A stretch of DNA of 64,000 bases from the NCBI GenBank assembly GCA_963807235.1, contig CAWEBF010000036.1, positions 1-64,000 of the forward strand, in the 5' to 3' direction. The DNA comes from CAWEBF01 sp963807235 (GTDB lineage Bacteria; Acidobacteriota; Vicinamibacteria; Vicinamibacterales; UBA2999). Shown in pieces: positions 1 through 10,886 of the stretch; positions within the stretch are counted from its first letter, which is position 1; each line of letters starts with the position of its first letter. The translations under genes were made by a program, and so were the position numbers. The notes below the pieces were generated by a model. It saw only the letters and a program-made list of their open reading frames with translations. It had not been told where the DNA came from and searched no databases.

Positions 1-19
1 TCCATACCCATAATAAGGG

Positions 20-1184
20 GTGTCCGTCGAGTTTGCCTTCTCGCTGCGCGGCACCGACGGCGCCGCGCGGCTGGGAACGCTGACGACGCCGCACGGGGTG
101 GTGGAAACACCGGCGTTCATGCCCGTCGGCACGCAGGGCAGCGTGAAGGCCGCGCTGCACCGGGATCTCGAAGACATCGGCGCGTCACATCATCCTCGGC
201 AACACCTATCATCTGTTCCTGCGGCCCGGCGACGAGCTGATTGCGCGTCGCGGCGGGCTGCATACCTTCATCGGCTGGGACAGGCCGATCCTCACCGACA
301 GCGGCGGCTTCCAGGTGTTCAGCCTGGCCGAACGCCGCGTCATTCGCGAGGAAGGCGCCGAGTTTCGGAGTCACCTCGACGGCAGCCTGCACATGCTGTC
401 TCCGGAGCGTGCCACCGAAATCCAGGCGCGCCTGGGGTCGGACATCGCGATGGTGTTCGACGAGTGTCTGGCATTCCCCGCCTCCCACGACGCCGCCGCA
501 CGGTCCATGGAACGCTCGGCCCGGTGGGCCAGCCGCTGCCGCGAGCGGCTGCACCAGGTTCGTGCCGGCGATGCCGCCGGGGTTCCTGCGACCAACCCCG
601 GGCAGGCCCAGTTCGGCATCGTGCAGGGGGGCGTCTTCCCTGACCTGCGGGGCGCCAGCGTGGATGCCACGGTGGCAGTGGGCTTCGAAGGCTACGCCAT
701 CGGCGGCTTGAGCGTGGGGGAGCCCATCGACGTGATGTACGAGACCGTGGCTTCGACGGCGCAACGCCTGCCGGAGGGCCAGCCCCGCTACTTGATGGGC
801 GCCGGCACTCCGGAGGATCTGGTGGAGTGCGTGGCCCGGGGCGTGGACATGTTCGACTGCGTGATGCCCACCAGGAACGCCCGCAACGGGCAGCTGTTCA
901 CGAGCCAGGGCCGCGTGAACATCCGGAACGCCCGCCACGCCGAAGCCGACGAACCGCTGGACGAGGCCTGCCGGTGCTACACCTGCCGGCGGCATTCACG
1001 GGCCTATTTGCGGCACCTCTTCATGGCCGGGGAAGTGGCCGCGTTGGCCCTCAACACGTTGCACAACTTGACCTTCTACCTTGACACCATGCAACGTATC
1101 AGGGAGGCTATAGCGTTTCGGAGTTTCGAAACGTTCAGGCAGGAGTTCCTCCGATCCGTGTCCCGCCTGGCCGTCAAATCGTGA
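20..1184 (+). CDS. tgt: queuine tRNA-ribosyltransferase (frameshifted)
   Basis: Exchanges guanine for the queuosine precursor at position 34 of GUN-anticodon tRNAs in the cytoplasm. The N-terminus opens in one frame from a GTG at 20 (MSVEFAFSLRGTDGAAR) and continues in the next frame after an extra T near 185, where the conserved GNTYHLFLRPGD stretch appears. Visible motifs are DSGGFQVFSLA (substrate-pocket Asp), FDCVMPTRNARNG (nucleophile Asp) and the zinc site CRCYTCRRHSRAYLRH. The length of about 387 codons is normal. The last four bases overlap yajC, the usual tgt-yajC-secDF arrangement. The gene would be functional if the extra base is an artefact. Little sequence precedes the start, so an earlier start cannot be excluded. 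Confidence 0.95.
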
Positions 1185-1552
1185 GCGCTCACACCATGTG
1201 GAATTCGATGCAGGACCTGGGGCGGCCCGTCCTGGTGGCCATGGGTGCGCCCCCTGGAGGCGCCCCCAATATCTGGGTTCAGCTGGTTCCCTTCGCGCTG
1301 GTCCTGGGGATCTTCTACTTCATCATCATCCTGCCCATGAAGCGGCGGCAGCAGAAGGTGCAGTCATTCCACGCCGGCCTGAAGGTGGGGGACCGCGTGG
1401 TCACCTCCGGGGGCATTTTCGGCAGCATCACGCGGTTGAACGACCAGTCGGTCCAGCTCCAGATTGCCGACAAGGTCCGCATCGACGTCTCGCGGGCGGC
1501 AATCGCCGGCTACCAGGGGCAGGACCCGGTGACCACTGAAGGCCAGTCATGA
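1181..1552 (+). CDS. yajC: preprotein translocase subunit YajC
   Basis: Small inner-membrane partner of SecDF in Sec-dependent export. One hydrophobic helix (about residues 27-50, LVPFALVLGIFYFIIILP) is followed by a basic KRRQQK and the conserved soluble part (LKVGDRVVTSGGIFGSI). The GTG start at 1181 overlaps the tgt stop by 4 nt, and an in-frame ATG at 1196 is an alternative. The 3' end overlaps secD by 4 nt (ATGA), so the genes are translationally coupled. The 123-residue length is typical. Confidence 0.95.
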   Translation: MSAHTMWNSMQDLGRPVLVAMGAPPGGAPNIWVQLVPFALVLGIFYFIIILPMKRRQQKVQSFHAGLKVGDRVVTSGGIFGSITRLNDQSVQLQIADKVRIDVSRAAIAGYQGQDPVTTEGQS

Positions 1553-3102
1553 ACAAGAACCTCCAATACCGAGTCATCACCATCGTCATCGTGATCGCCC
1601 TGGCGATCTGGGCGTTCTACCCGCCCGGCGAGAAGATCAACCTGGGCCTCGACCTCAAGGGCGGCGTCCACCTGGTGCTGCGCGTGCAGACCGATGACGC
1701 GCTGAAGCTCGAAACCGAAACGACGGTCGAGCGGCTGCGCGATGCGTTGACTCGCGCCAGCGTGCAGTTCGCGAAGCTGGAGCAGACGAGCGCCACCGAG
1801 TTCGTGGTGGAGGGCATCGCCGACGATCAGGCGTTCCGCGCGACCGCCGTCGAGCCCGACACGGTGTTCAACCGGGCGTCGGGGGCCGGGCGCTACACCT
1901 ACACGATGAAGCCCAACATCGCCAACCAGTTGCGCGGCGAAACGGTGACCCAGGCCCTGCAGACGATCGAGCGCCGCGTGAACGAGCTGGGGGTGACCGA
2001 GCCGATCGTGGCGCGCCAGGGCGGCGTGGACCAGATTCTGGTGCAGCTGCCGGGCGTCAGCGACGTGCAGCGCGCCAAGGACATCATCCGGTCCACCGCG
2101 ATCCTCGAGCTGAAGTTCGTGGAGCAGGGCCCGTTCTCGTCGGAGGAGGATGCCCGCAAGGCTTACAACGACGTCGTGCCTCCGGACATGGTGATCGTGC
2201 CCGGATCGGCCGATGCCGGTGCCGCGGCGGGTACGCCTGCCACGATGTATTACGTGGTGCGGCGCACATCGGTCGTGACCGGCCGGGACCTGCGAAATGC
2301 CCGGCCCACGCTCGACGAGAACAACCTGCCCGCCGTGGGCTTTTCGCTGAACCAGGACGGCGCTCGGAAGTTCGGCACGGCCACCGAACAGAACATCGGC
2401 CGGCAGCTCGCGATCATCCTCGACAACCGCGTGTTCTCGGCGCCGGTGGTGCAGAGCCGCATCTCGGACGAGGGGCGCATCAGCGGCGCGTTCACGCAGC
2501 AGGAAGCGCAGGACCTGTCGCTGACGCTGCGCTCGGGCGCGCTGCCGGCGGGGCTCACCTACCTGGAGGAGCGGACGGTAGGGCCGAGCCTCGGCGCCGA
2601 CTCGATCCGCAGCGGCGTGATGGCGTCGATCGCCGGCCTGGTCATGGTGATCCTGTTCATGCTGGTCTATTACCGGCTGGCGGGGCTGAACGCGTTCGTG
2701 TCGATCGTGGTGAACCTGCTGATCCTCACCGGGATGATGGCTTATATCGGCGCGGTGATGACGCTGCCGGGCTTTGCCGGCTTCATCCTGACCATCGGCA
2801 TCGGCGTGGACTCGAACGTCCTCATCTTCGAGCGCATCAAGGAAGAGCTGGCCGGCGGCAAGACCGTCAAGGCGGCGATCACGGCTGGCTTCGACCGTGT
2901 CTGGTGGACCATCGTGGACACGCACATCGCGTCGCTCATCGCAGCCGCGTTCCTGTTCCAGTTCGGCACCGGGCCGATCCGCGGCTTCGCTACCACGCTG
3001 GCGATCGGACTCGCGGCCAACGTCTTCACCGCGATCTTCGTGTCCCGCACCATGTTCGAGATTGTGTTGTCGCGCCGGCGGGCCGCGACACTGAGCATCT
3101 GA
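1549..3102 (+). CDS. secD: protein translocase subunit SecD
   Basis: Six-helix RND-type subunit that uses the proton gradient to drive late steps of protein export together with SecF and YajC. The sequence has an N-terminal membrane helix, the signature GLDLKGGVHLVLRV (about residues 27-40), a large periplasmic region, and a C-terminal transmembrane block with GIGVDSNVLIFERIKEE. The 517-residue length is normal and the frame is intact. It starts within the yajC stop (ATGA) and is followed 3 nt later by secF. Confidence 0.97.
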   Translation: MNKNLQYRVITIVIVIALAIWAFYPPGEKINLGLDLKGGVHLVLRVQTDDALKLETETTVERLRDALTRASVQFAKLEQTSATEFVVEGIADDQAFRATAVEPDTVFNRASGAGRYTYTMKPNIANQLRGETVTQALQTIERRVNELGVTEPIVARQGGVDQILVQLPGVSDVQRAKDIIRSTAILELKFVEQGPFSSEEDARKAYNDVVPPDMVIVPGSADAGAAAGTPATMYYVVRRTSVVTGRDLRNARPTLDENNLPAVGFSLNQDGARKFGTATEQNIGRQLAIILDNRVFSAPVVQSRISDEGRISGAFTQQEAQDLSLTLRSGALPAGLTYLEERTVGPSLGADSIRSGVMASIAGLVMVILFMLVYYRLAGLNAFVSIVVNLLILTGMMAYIGAVMTLPGFAGFILTIGIGVDSNVLIFERIKEELAGGKTVKAAITAGFDRVWWTIVDTHIASLIAAAFLFQFGTGPIRGFATTLAIGLAANVFTAIFVSRTMFEIVLSRRRAATLSI

Positions 3103-3105
3103 ATC

Positions 3106-4083
3106 ATGCGAATACTGACCGACGTCAACATCGACTGGCTGCGCTGGCGCTGGCATTCGCTGGCCGTCTCGTGGCTGATCATCCTGGGGGGCGTCGGCCT
3201 GATCGCGACCAGAGGGCTGCCGCTCGGCATCGACTTCACGGGAGGCACGGCGCTGGTCGTGCAGTTCCAGACCGACGTGCCCCTGCAGCAGGTGCGAAGC
3301 GCCGTGGAACCGCTGCCCGGCGAGGAAGTGGTCCAGCAGTTCGACGATCCGTCCAAACGGCAGGTGCTCATCCGGCTGGCGCAGGTGGAGACCTCTGAAC
3401 AGGGCACGAGCCTCGAGGAGGGGGCGCGGCAGGTGATTTCTGCGCTGCAGACCGCCGGCTTGCCCAATCCCGAGATCATCAGCCGGGATCTCGTCGGCGC
3501 GGTCATCGGCGAGGACCTGCAGCGCAAGGGCATCTACGCCACGATCGCCTCGCTGCTCGGCATCATGGCCTACATCTCGTTCCGGTTCCGGTTCAGCTTC
3601 GGAATCGGCGCCATGGTGGCCAGCATTCACGACGTCCTGATCACGCTGTCGTTCCTGACCTTCTTCGGTTATGAGCTGTCGCTGAACGTCGTTGCTGCCA
3701 TCCTGACGCTGGTCGGGTATGGGGTGAACGACCAGATCGTCATCTTCGACCGCGTGCGCGAGAACCTGCGCATGCACCGGAACGAGGCGATGAACGTCGT
3801 GATCAACAAGAGCGTCAACCAGACGCTGCCGAGGACCGTGATCACGGCGGGCGCCACGGCGCTGGCCGTCCTGTCCCTGTACCTCTTCGGGGGTGTGGTC
3901 CTCGAGCCGTTTGCCTTTGCCATGCTCGTCGGCATCATCACGAGCACCTATTCCACCGTCTTCATCGCATCGGCCGTGGCGGTTCTGCTCAGCCCGCGCC
4001 AGCGTGAACCCAGGGCGGTGCAGGCGAGCGGCGCCGCCGGGAAACCGGGCGGCAAGCCGACCCGCCGGGCGAAGGCGTCCTGA
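3106..4083 (+). CDS. secF: protein translocase subunit SecF
   Basis: Partner of SecD in the export motor. Signature motifs are GIDFTGGTALVVQF near residue 45 and YGVNDQIVIFDRVREN in the transmembrane block; the frame is intact over 325 residues. The C-terminus carries a short basic, Gly/Ala-rich tail. The stop codon overlaps the probable CTG start of uppP (CTGA), so the downstream gene is probably coupled to secF translation. Confidence 0.97.
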   Translation: MRILTDVNIDWLRWRWHSLAVSWLIILGGVGLIATRGLPLGIDFTGGTALVVQFQTDVPLQQVRSAVEPLPGEEVVQQFDDPSKRQVLIRLAQVETSEQGTSLEEGARQVISALQTAGLPNPEIISRDLVGAVIGEDLQRKGIYATIASLLGIMAYISFRFRFSFGIGAMVASIHDVLITLSFLTFFGYELSLNVVAAILTLVGYGVNDQIVIFDRVRENLRMHRNEAMNVVINKSVNQTLPRTVITAGATALAVLSLYLFGGVVLEPFAFAMLVGIITSTYSTVFIASAVAVLLSPRQREPRAVQASGAAGKPGGKPTRRAKAS

Positions 4084-4881
4084 CCTACCTGTCGGCCGCG
4101 CTGCTGGGAGTCGTTCAGGGCCTCACCGAATTCCTTCCCATTTCCTCCACCGCGCACCTGCTGCTGGGTGCGCGTGTGCTGGGCTATCAGGACCCCGGCG
4201 GCGTCTTCACCGTCATGATTCAGTTGGGCGCCGTGCTGGCGGTCGTGTGGCTGTACCGGGCCAAAATCCGGGACGTGCTGATGGGCCTGCCGTCGCCAGG
4301 GCCTGCGCGGCGGTTCGCCTTGGCCGTGCTGGTTGCCTGCGTGCCGGCCTTCGTGGCTGGAGCGCTGCTCGCGGACTACGTGAAGGCCGTCCTGTATTAC
4401 AGCCCGGCCGTCATGGCCTGGGCCTTTGTGGTCGGCGGCCTGGTGATGCTGGCGGCAGAGCGGTGGCGGCCCAGTGCGACGGTGACGGAACTGGAGGGCC
4501 TGACGCTGCCGCGAGCGTTGGCCGTCGGCGCGTGCCAGACGCTGGCGCTCGTGCCGGGCGTCTCGCGCTCGGGCTCGACGATCGTCGGCGGCATGCTGCT
4601 GGGCCTGGACCGCGCCGTGGCTGCCGAGTTTTCCTTCTTCCTCGCCATCCCGACGATTGCGGGCGCCTTCGTGCACGACCTCCTGGAGGTCAGGGACCAC
4701 CTGACCACCGACCGCGCCCTCGAGATCGCCATCGGCTTCGTGGCGGCGTTCGTGTCGGCCGCGCTGGTCATCCGGCCGTTCCTTCGATACGTGACCCGCG
4801 CGGGTTTCGCCCCCTTCGCCTGGTATCGGATTGCGCGTGGGCGTGCTACTTTTTGCGGCCATGGCGGCGGGATGGCAATAG
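4080..4881 (+). CDS. uppP: undecaprenyl-diphosphate phosphatase (CTG start, frameshifted)
   Basis: Integral membrane phosphatase (BacA/UppP) that recycles undecaprenyl diphosphate for cell-wall synthesis. The N-terminal signature QGLTEFLPISSTAHL lies upstream of the first in-frame ATG (4176), so translation must begin earlier. The only suitable codon is CTG at 4080, giving LTYLSAALLGVVQG and a CTGA overlap with secF. A second signature, LVPGVSRSGSTIVGG, is present. Near 4837 an extra base sends the reading frame into the next gene; the neighbouring frame gives the expected end VGVLLFAAMAAGWQ and a TAG at 4879. About 267 residues, family-typical. Confidence 0.92.
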
Positions 4882-5503
4882 GCTCATGGCTGCGGCGCCG
4901 GTTCATCACCGGGTTGTTCGTGGCCGTGCCGCTGCTCGTCAGCGTCTCGGCGCTCGTATGGTTATTCGGTATCATTGATGGTTTCACGGCCCCGTTTCCG
5001 AGCGGATCCTGGGGCGGCGCATTCCGGGACTGGGGATCCTGATCATGGTGGCGCTGGTGCTCGGCATCGGCGTCTTTGCTACCAACGTCATCGGGCGCCG
5101 CGTGGTGGCGCGCGCGGAAAGCTGGCTGACGATGATTCCTGTGTTCCGGACCATCTACACGCCCGTCAGGCAGCTCATCGCGGCGTTCTCGCCGGACAAC
5201 GAATACGGGTTCAAGCAAGTCGTGATGGTGGAAGACGAGCGCCGCGGGCTGGTGATGGGCTTCCTGACCAAGGAGTTCCGCGTCGAGCGCGCCGGCGGGA
5301 CGGAAACGATGATGGCGGTGTACGTGCCGACCAACCATTTGTACCTGGGTGACATCGTGATGTATCCGCGGGAGGGGGCCTACTTCCCGGATCTGACCGT
5401 GGAAGAGGGGATTCGGATCTTCCTGACCGGCGGCATGTCGCTGCCAGGCGAGATTCGCGAGATTCAGCGAGACACGAGCCCGGCGCCAGCCGGGCTGACC
5501 TGA
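4872..5503 (+). CDS. DUF502 family membrane protein (frameshifted)
   Basis: Two-helix inner-membrane protein of the DUF502 family, with no established biochemical role. The start ATG at 4872 overlaps the uppP stop by 10 nt. The N-terminal part reads MAIGSWLRRRFITGLFVAVP and IIDGFTAPF. After a missing base near 4998 the frame continues as ERILGRRIPGLGIL, followed by the family hallmarks VFRTIYTPVRQ and GFLTKEF. The total of about 210 residues is normal. This is one of only two deletions among the frameshifts in the window. Confidence 0.88.
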
Positions 5504-5528
5504 CCTGATGAAAGAGAAGAGAGGAGCA

Positions 5529-8002
<2,474 letters not shown>

Positions 8003-8018
8003 GTGCTGCGATTTCGCC

Positions 8019-8055
8019 AAGGATCTCGCGGATCTCGTTGATGCGAGATCCTTTA
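8019..8055 (+). terminator. hppA terminator hairpin
   Basis: Seventeen bases after the hppA stop, AAGGATCTCGC (8019-8029) is perfectly complementary to GCGAGATCCTT (8043-8053), followed by a short weak T-rich tail. It separates hppA from the promoter that starts three bases later. Confidence 0.7.
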
Positions 8056-8057
8056 GC

Positions 8058-8086
8058 TTGATCGGGGCTGAGTCAGGTACTACAAT
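8058..8086 (+). promoter_or_regulatory. sigma70-like promoter for a candidate small RNA
   Basis: TTGATC at 8058-8063 and TACAAT at 8081-8086 are separated by exactly 17 bp. The predicted start of transcription is about 8093. No coding frame follows before a strong hairpin with six T residues, so this promoter appears to drive a short non-coding transcript. Confidence 0.5.
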
Positions 8087-8092
8087 CCCGCG

Positions 8093-8186
8093 TCTGGTCG
8101 GGCGAGGCTGAGCCCGATTTAGGGGCCGGCTCCGCTGTGCCAGGCGGTGTCTGCCTGGCCGCTTCGCGGGCCGGGAGCGGTTTTTT
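8093..8186 (+). ncRNA. candidate structured small RNA, about 94 nt
   Basis: The stretch lies between a promoter-like sequence and a run of six T (8181-8186) and has dense self-complementarity. A 5' hairpin pairs TCGGGC (8098-8103) with GCCCGA (8112-8117). A closing stem pairs CC-GCTCC (8126-8133, one bulged G) with GGAGCGG (8174-8180), directly before the T run. Inside it lie the perfect hairpins GCCAGGC/GCCTGGC (8139-8159) and CCGC-TTC-GCGG. It has no match I recognise to SRP RNA, 6S, tmRNA or tRNA. It could instead be a complex terminator, but a separate terminator already follows hppA. Confidence 0.45.
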
Positions 8187-8226
8187 CGATGCGGTGTCTA
8201 AGGGTTGTACGGGGCCGTGCCGTTCG

Positions 8227-8255
8227 TTGACACGGTCATACCGGGTTGGCATAAT
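8227..8255 (+). promoter_or_regulatory. near-consensus sigma70 promoter of the tonB-exb operon
   Basis: TTGACA (8227-8232), a 17-bp spacer, then CATAAT (8250-8255). This is the best housekeeping promoter in the window. It lies about 60 bp before the tonB ribosome binding site GGGAGGAAG (8300-8308) and implies strong, largely constitutive transcription. Confidence 0.75.
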
Positions 8256-8314
8256 TTGCCGCCCCGCCGCTTAGGCGACGGTTCTGTGACGGTTCCGTAG
8301 GGAGGAAGACACCG

Positions 8315-9041
8315 GTGCCACGCGAAGAAAAGATGTTCAGCGATGTCGTCGACCCGTCGGTGAAGGTCGGGAACCAGCAGTGGTATACCGTGCCGCTGTC
8401 GGTTCTGGTCCACACCCTGGTCATCGGCGCCATCGTCATCATTCCGCTCCTAGCCGCCGACATTCTTCCGACGCCACCCTCGATGCTGGCGTTCGTCGCG
8501 GCGCCGCCACCGCCACCTCCACCGCCGCCTCCGCCGCCGCCACCGGCCGCAGCGAAGCCACCCGAGGTGCCACAGACCAATCCGAATGCCGCGCCCACCG
8601 AAGCGCCCTCGGAGATCAAGCCTGAAACGAAGATCGACACCAACTTCGACCGCCCGACGGGCGTCGAGGGTGGTATCCCCGGCGGCGTCGTCGGCGGCGT
8701 CGTCGGCGGCCTGCCCGATCCGCCTCCGCCACCGCCGCCACCGCCGCCAGCGGCGCCGGTCCGCGTGGGCGGCAACATCAAGCAGCCCACCAAGACCAAG
8801 GACGTTCGCCCCGTGTACCCGCCCATCGCGCAGTCCGCTCGCGTGCAGGGCGTGGTGATCATCGAAGCCGGTGATCGGGCCGAACGGTCGCGTCACCGAC
8901 GCGCGCGTGCTCCGGTCGATTCCGCTGCTCGACTCCGCGGCGCTCGACGCCGTGCGGCAGTGGGAGTTCACACCGACCTTGCTCAATGGCGTGCCGGTGC
9001 CGGTCATCATGACCGTCACGGTCAACTTCGCGCTCAGCTAG
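8315..9041 (+). CDS. tonB: TonB-family energy transducer (frameshifted)
   Basis: Periplasm-spanning protein that transmits proton-motive force from ExbB/ExbD to outer-membrane receptors. It has a short cytoplasmic N-terminus, one helix (VPLSVLVHTLVIGAIVIIP, about residues 27-45), a central region with two polyproline blocks and Gly/Val repeats, and a C-terminal TonB domain beginning VRPVYPPIAQSARVQG. An extra base near 8869 breaks this domain; the next frame restores GPNGRVTDARVLRSIP and AVRQWEFTPTLLNGVPV before TAG at 9039. The GTG start at 8315 is set by the GGGAGGAAG site. It is first in the tonB-exbB-exbD-exbD operon. Confidence 0.9.
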
Positions 9042-9102
9042 TCACACGGGTTCAGCGCAGCCGTGTAGCTGGCTGGCAACCCATTTTTCGGAGGGTGTTG
9101 CA

Positions 9103-9876
9103 ATGGACGTTCGCAAGATGGGGCAGATCGTACAGGTTTCGGGTGCGGCGCTCGCCGTTGTGCTGATGAGCAGCCCTGCATACGCGCAGGAAGGGGCGAC
9201 GCTGAACCTGGTGGACATGTTCGCATCCATGGGCCCCACGGCTATCGCCGTCGCCGTGGTGCTGTTCATCATGTCGTTCTGGTCCGTGGGTGTCGCCATC
9301 GAGCGCATCTACACCTACGGCAAGGCCAAGGAGCAGTCCAAGCTCTACGCACCGCAGGTGGCCAAGCACCTCAAGGACGGCCGGCTGAAGGAAGCCATCC
9401 AGCTGTCGCAGTCGAAGGACTACAAGTACAGCCACCTGGCCAAGGTGGTGCTGGCAGGCCTGCAGGAGTACCAGTTCCAGCAGGACAGCGGCAGCGGCAT
9501 GGGCCGTGAAGACGTGCTCGACACCGTGCGCCGTTCGATTCAGCGCGCCACCGCGCTGACCACCTCCGACCTGAAGAAGGGCGTCAACACGCTCGCGACC
9601 ATCGGCTCCACGGCTCCGTTCGTGGGTCTTCTGGGCACGGTCGTCGGCGTCATCAACGCGTTCGTCGGTATCGCGTCCTCGGGCTCGGGTGGTATCGGCG
9701 CCGTGTCGGCCGGTATCGCGGAAGCGCTCGTGGAAACCGCGCTCGGCTTGTTCGTGGCCATCCCGGCCGTGTGGTTCTACAACTACCTGCAGAGCCGCCT
9801 GGAATACTTCAACGTCGAGATGGACAACTCGTCGTCGGAGCTCGTGGACTACTTCATCAAGAAGACGTCCCACTAG
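9103..9876 (+). CDS. exbB: MotA/TolQ/ExbB proton channel family protein
   Basis: Proton-channel subunit that energises TonB (or Tol). Residues 1-27 look like a cleavable signal ending SSPAYAQ, as in ExbB proteins with a periplasmic extension. Three membrane segments follow, with the conserved STAPFVGLLGTVVGVINAF and ALVETALGLFVAIPAVWFYNY regions. The 257 residues are intact. The ribosome binding site GGAGGG is well placed. It sits 61 nt after tonB and 36 nt before exbD. Confidence 0.93.
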   Translation: MDVRKMGQIVQVSGAALAVVLMSSPAYAQEGATLNLVDMFASMGPTAIAVAVVLFIMSFWSVGVAIERIYTYGKAKEQSKLYAPQVAKHLKDGRLKEAIQLSQSKDYKYSHLAKVVLAGLQEYQFQQDSGSGMGREDVLDTVRRSIQRATALTTSDLKKGVNTLATIGSTAPFVGLLGTVVGVINAFVGIASSGSGGIGAVSAGIAEALVETALGLFVAIPAVWFYNYLQSRLEYFNVEMDNSSSELVDYFIKKTSH

Positions 9877-9912
9877 GTTCTCGCAGGCGCCGGCCATTAG
9901 GGAGTTCTTGCC

Positions 9913-10362
9913 ATGTCAATGCAGTTAGGCGGCACTCAGGGCGTCAAGTCCGACATCAACGTCACGCCGCTCGTGGACGTGATGCTGGTGCTGCTGATCA
10001 TCATGATGATCGTGGCGCCCTTGCTCCAGCAGGGCGTCGCGGTCACCCTGCCGCGCGCGCTCAACACCGCCGAGAAACCCGAGACGCAGGACCAGACGGT
10101 CGTGGCGATCACGGCCGACAAGCGGTTCTTCGTGAACGCCGTCCAGATCCAGAAAGCGGATCTGCGGCGCCGGATCGAGGACGTGCTCGAGAGCAAGAAG
10201 GAGCGCATCGTCATCATCAAGGCGGATGAGGACGTGGAGTACGGCGCGGTGATGGAGGCGATGGACGAGCTGCGGGCGAGCGGCATCGAGGACATGGGGC
10301 TCATCACCGAGACGCGCCGTGGCGATCGAGCGAACGCCTTCGGCAGCGGCGGGGGCAGGTAG
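9913..10362 (+). CDS. exbD: biopolymer transporter ExbD (first copy)
   Basis: Single-helix partner of ExbB. The N-terminal SDINVTPLVDVMLVLLIIMM includes the conserved Asp in the membrane helix that takes part in proton transfer. The remaining roughly 100 residues form the periplasmic domain (RIVIIKADEDVEYGAVMEAM). The 149-residue length is normal, and the gene ends 2 nt before a second ExbD gene. Confidence 0.93.
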   Translation: MSMQLGGTQGVKSDINVTPLVDVMLVLLIIMMIVAPLLQQGVAVTLPRALNTAEKPETQDQTVVAITADKRFFVNAVQIQKADLRRRIEDVLESKKERIVIIKADEDVEYGAVMEAMDELRASGIEDMGLITETRRGDRANAFGSGGGR

Positions 10363-10364
10363 CC

Positions 10365-10826
10365 ATGGCAGCCCATCAACACCACGGCGCGGAGAAGGTC
10401 TTCAAGGCCGAGATGCCGCAGGCCAACGCGGAGATGAACATCACGCCGATGATCGACGTGCTGCTCGTGCTCCTCGTGATCTTCATGGCCGCCCTGCCGC
10501 TCTCGCAGCGCGGGCTCGACGTGAACCTGCCGGCGGAAACGCAGACGAAGACGGATCAGCCGGTGGACTTGAGCCAGATCATGCTCGAGTACTCGCCGGA
10601 CAAGCAGATCACCATCAACAAGCAGAACGTCGCCGTGACCGATCTCGAGGGCCGGCTGCGCACCATCTTCGAGGAGCGCAAGGACAAGACGATGTTCATC
10701 GCGGGCGCCGGCAACCTGCGCTACGGCGACATCGTGTTCGTGATCGACGCGGCCAAGGGCGCGGGCGTGGAGAAGGTCGGCATCGTCACCGAGGGCATGC
10801 GGCGCGCGGCCGCCGGCGGCGACTAG
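10365..10826 (+). CDS. exbD: biopolymer transporter ExbD (second copy)
   Basis: Divergent paralogue of the preceding ExbD, with the same layout: NITPMIDVLLVLLVIFMAALP carries the membrane Asp, followed by a periplasmic domain (LRYGDIVFVIDAAKGAGVEKVGIVTEGM). Tandem ExbD genes are common in Acidobacteriota and may form heteromeric stators with one ExbB. Intact at 153 residues. An intrinsic terminator follows 25 nt later. Confidence 0.93.
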   Translation: MAAHQHHGAEKVFKAEMPQANAEMNITPMIDVLLVLLVIFMAALPLSQRGLDVNLPAETQTKTDQPVDLSQIMLEYSPDKQITINKQNVAVTDLEGRLRTIFEERKDKTMFIAGAGNLRYGDIVFVIDAAKGAGVEKVGIVTEGMRRAAAGGD

Positions 10827-10850
10827 CGCTCACCAGTTCGCTCGAATTCG

Positions 10851-10885
10851 AGGCCGTCCTCGCGCTGCGGGGGCGGCCTTTTTCG
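10851..10885 (+). terminator. terminator of the tonB-exb operon
   Basis: AGGCCGTCC pairs with GGGGCGGCCT across a short loop and is followed by TTTTT (about 10879-10883), a canonical Rho-independent terminator. Confidence 0.85.
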
Positions 10886-10886
10886 T

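Noticed and set aside
1510..3777. 755-codon open frame on the minus strand across secD-secF
   Set aside because: It is the antisense shadow of intact secDF in GC-rich DNA, is rich in His, Arg and Gln without any motif, and has no ribosome binding site.
8380..9025. Gly-rich minus-strand open frames opposite tonB
   Set aside because: They are the complement of the polyproline codons in tonB and have no independent support.
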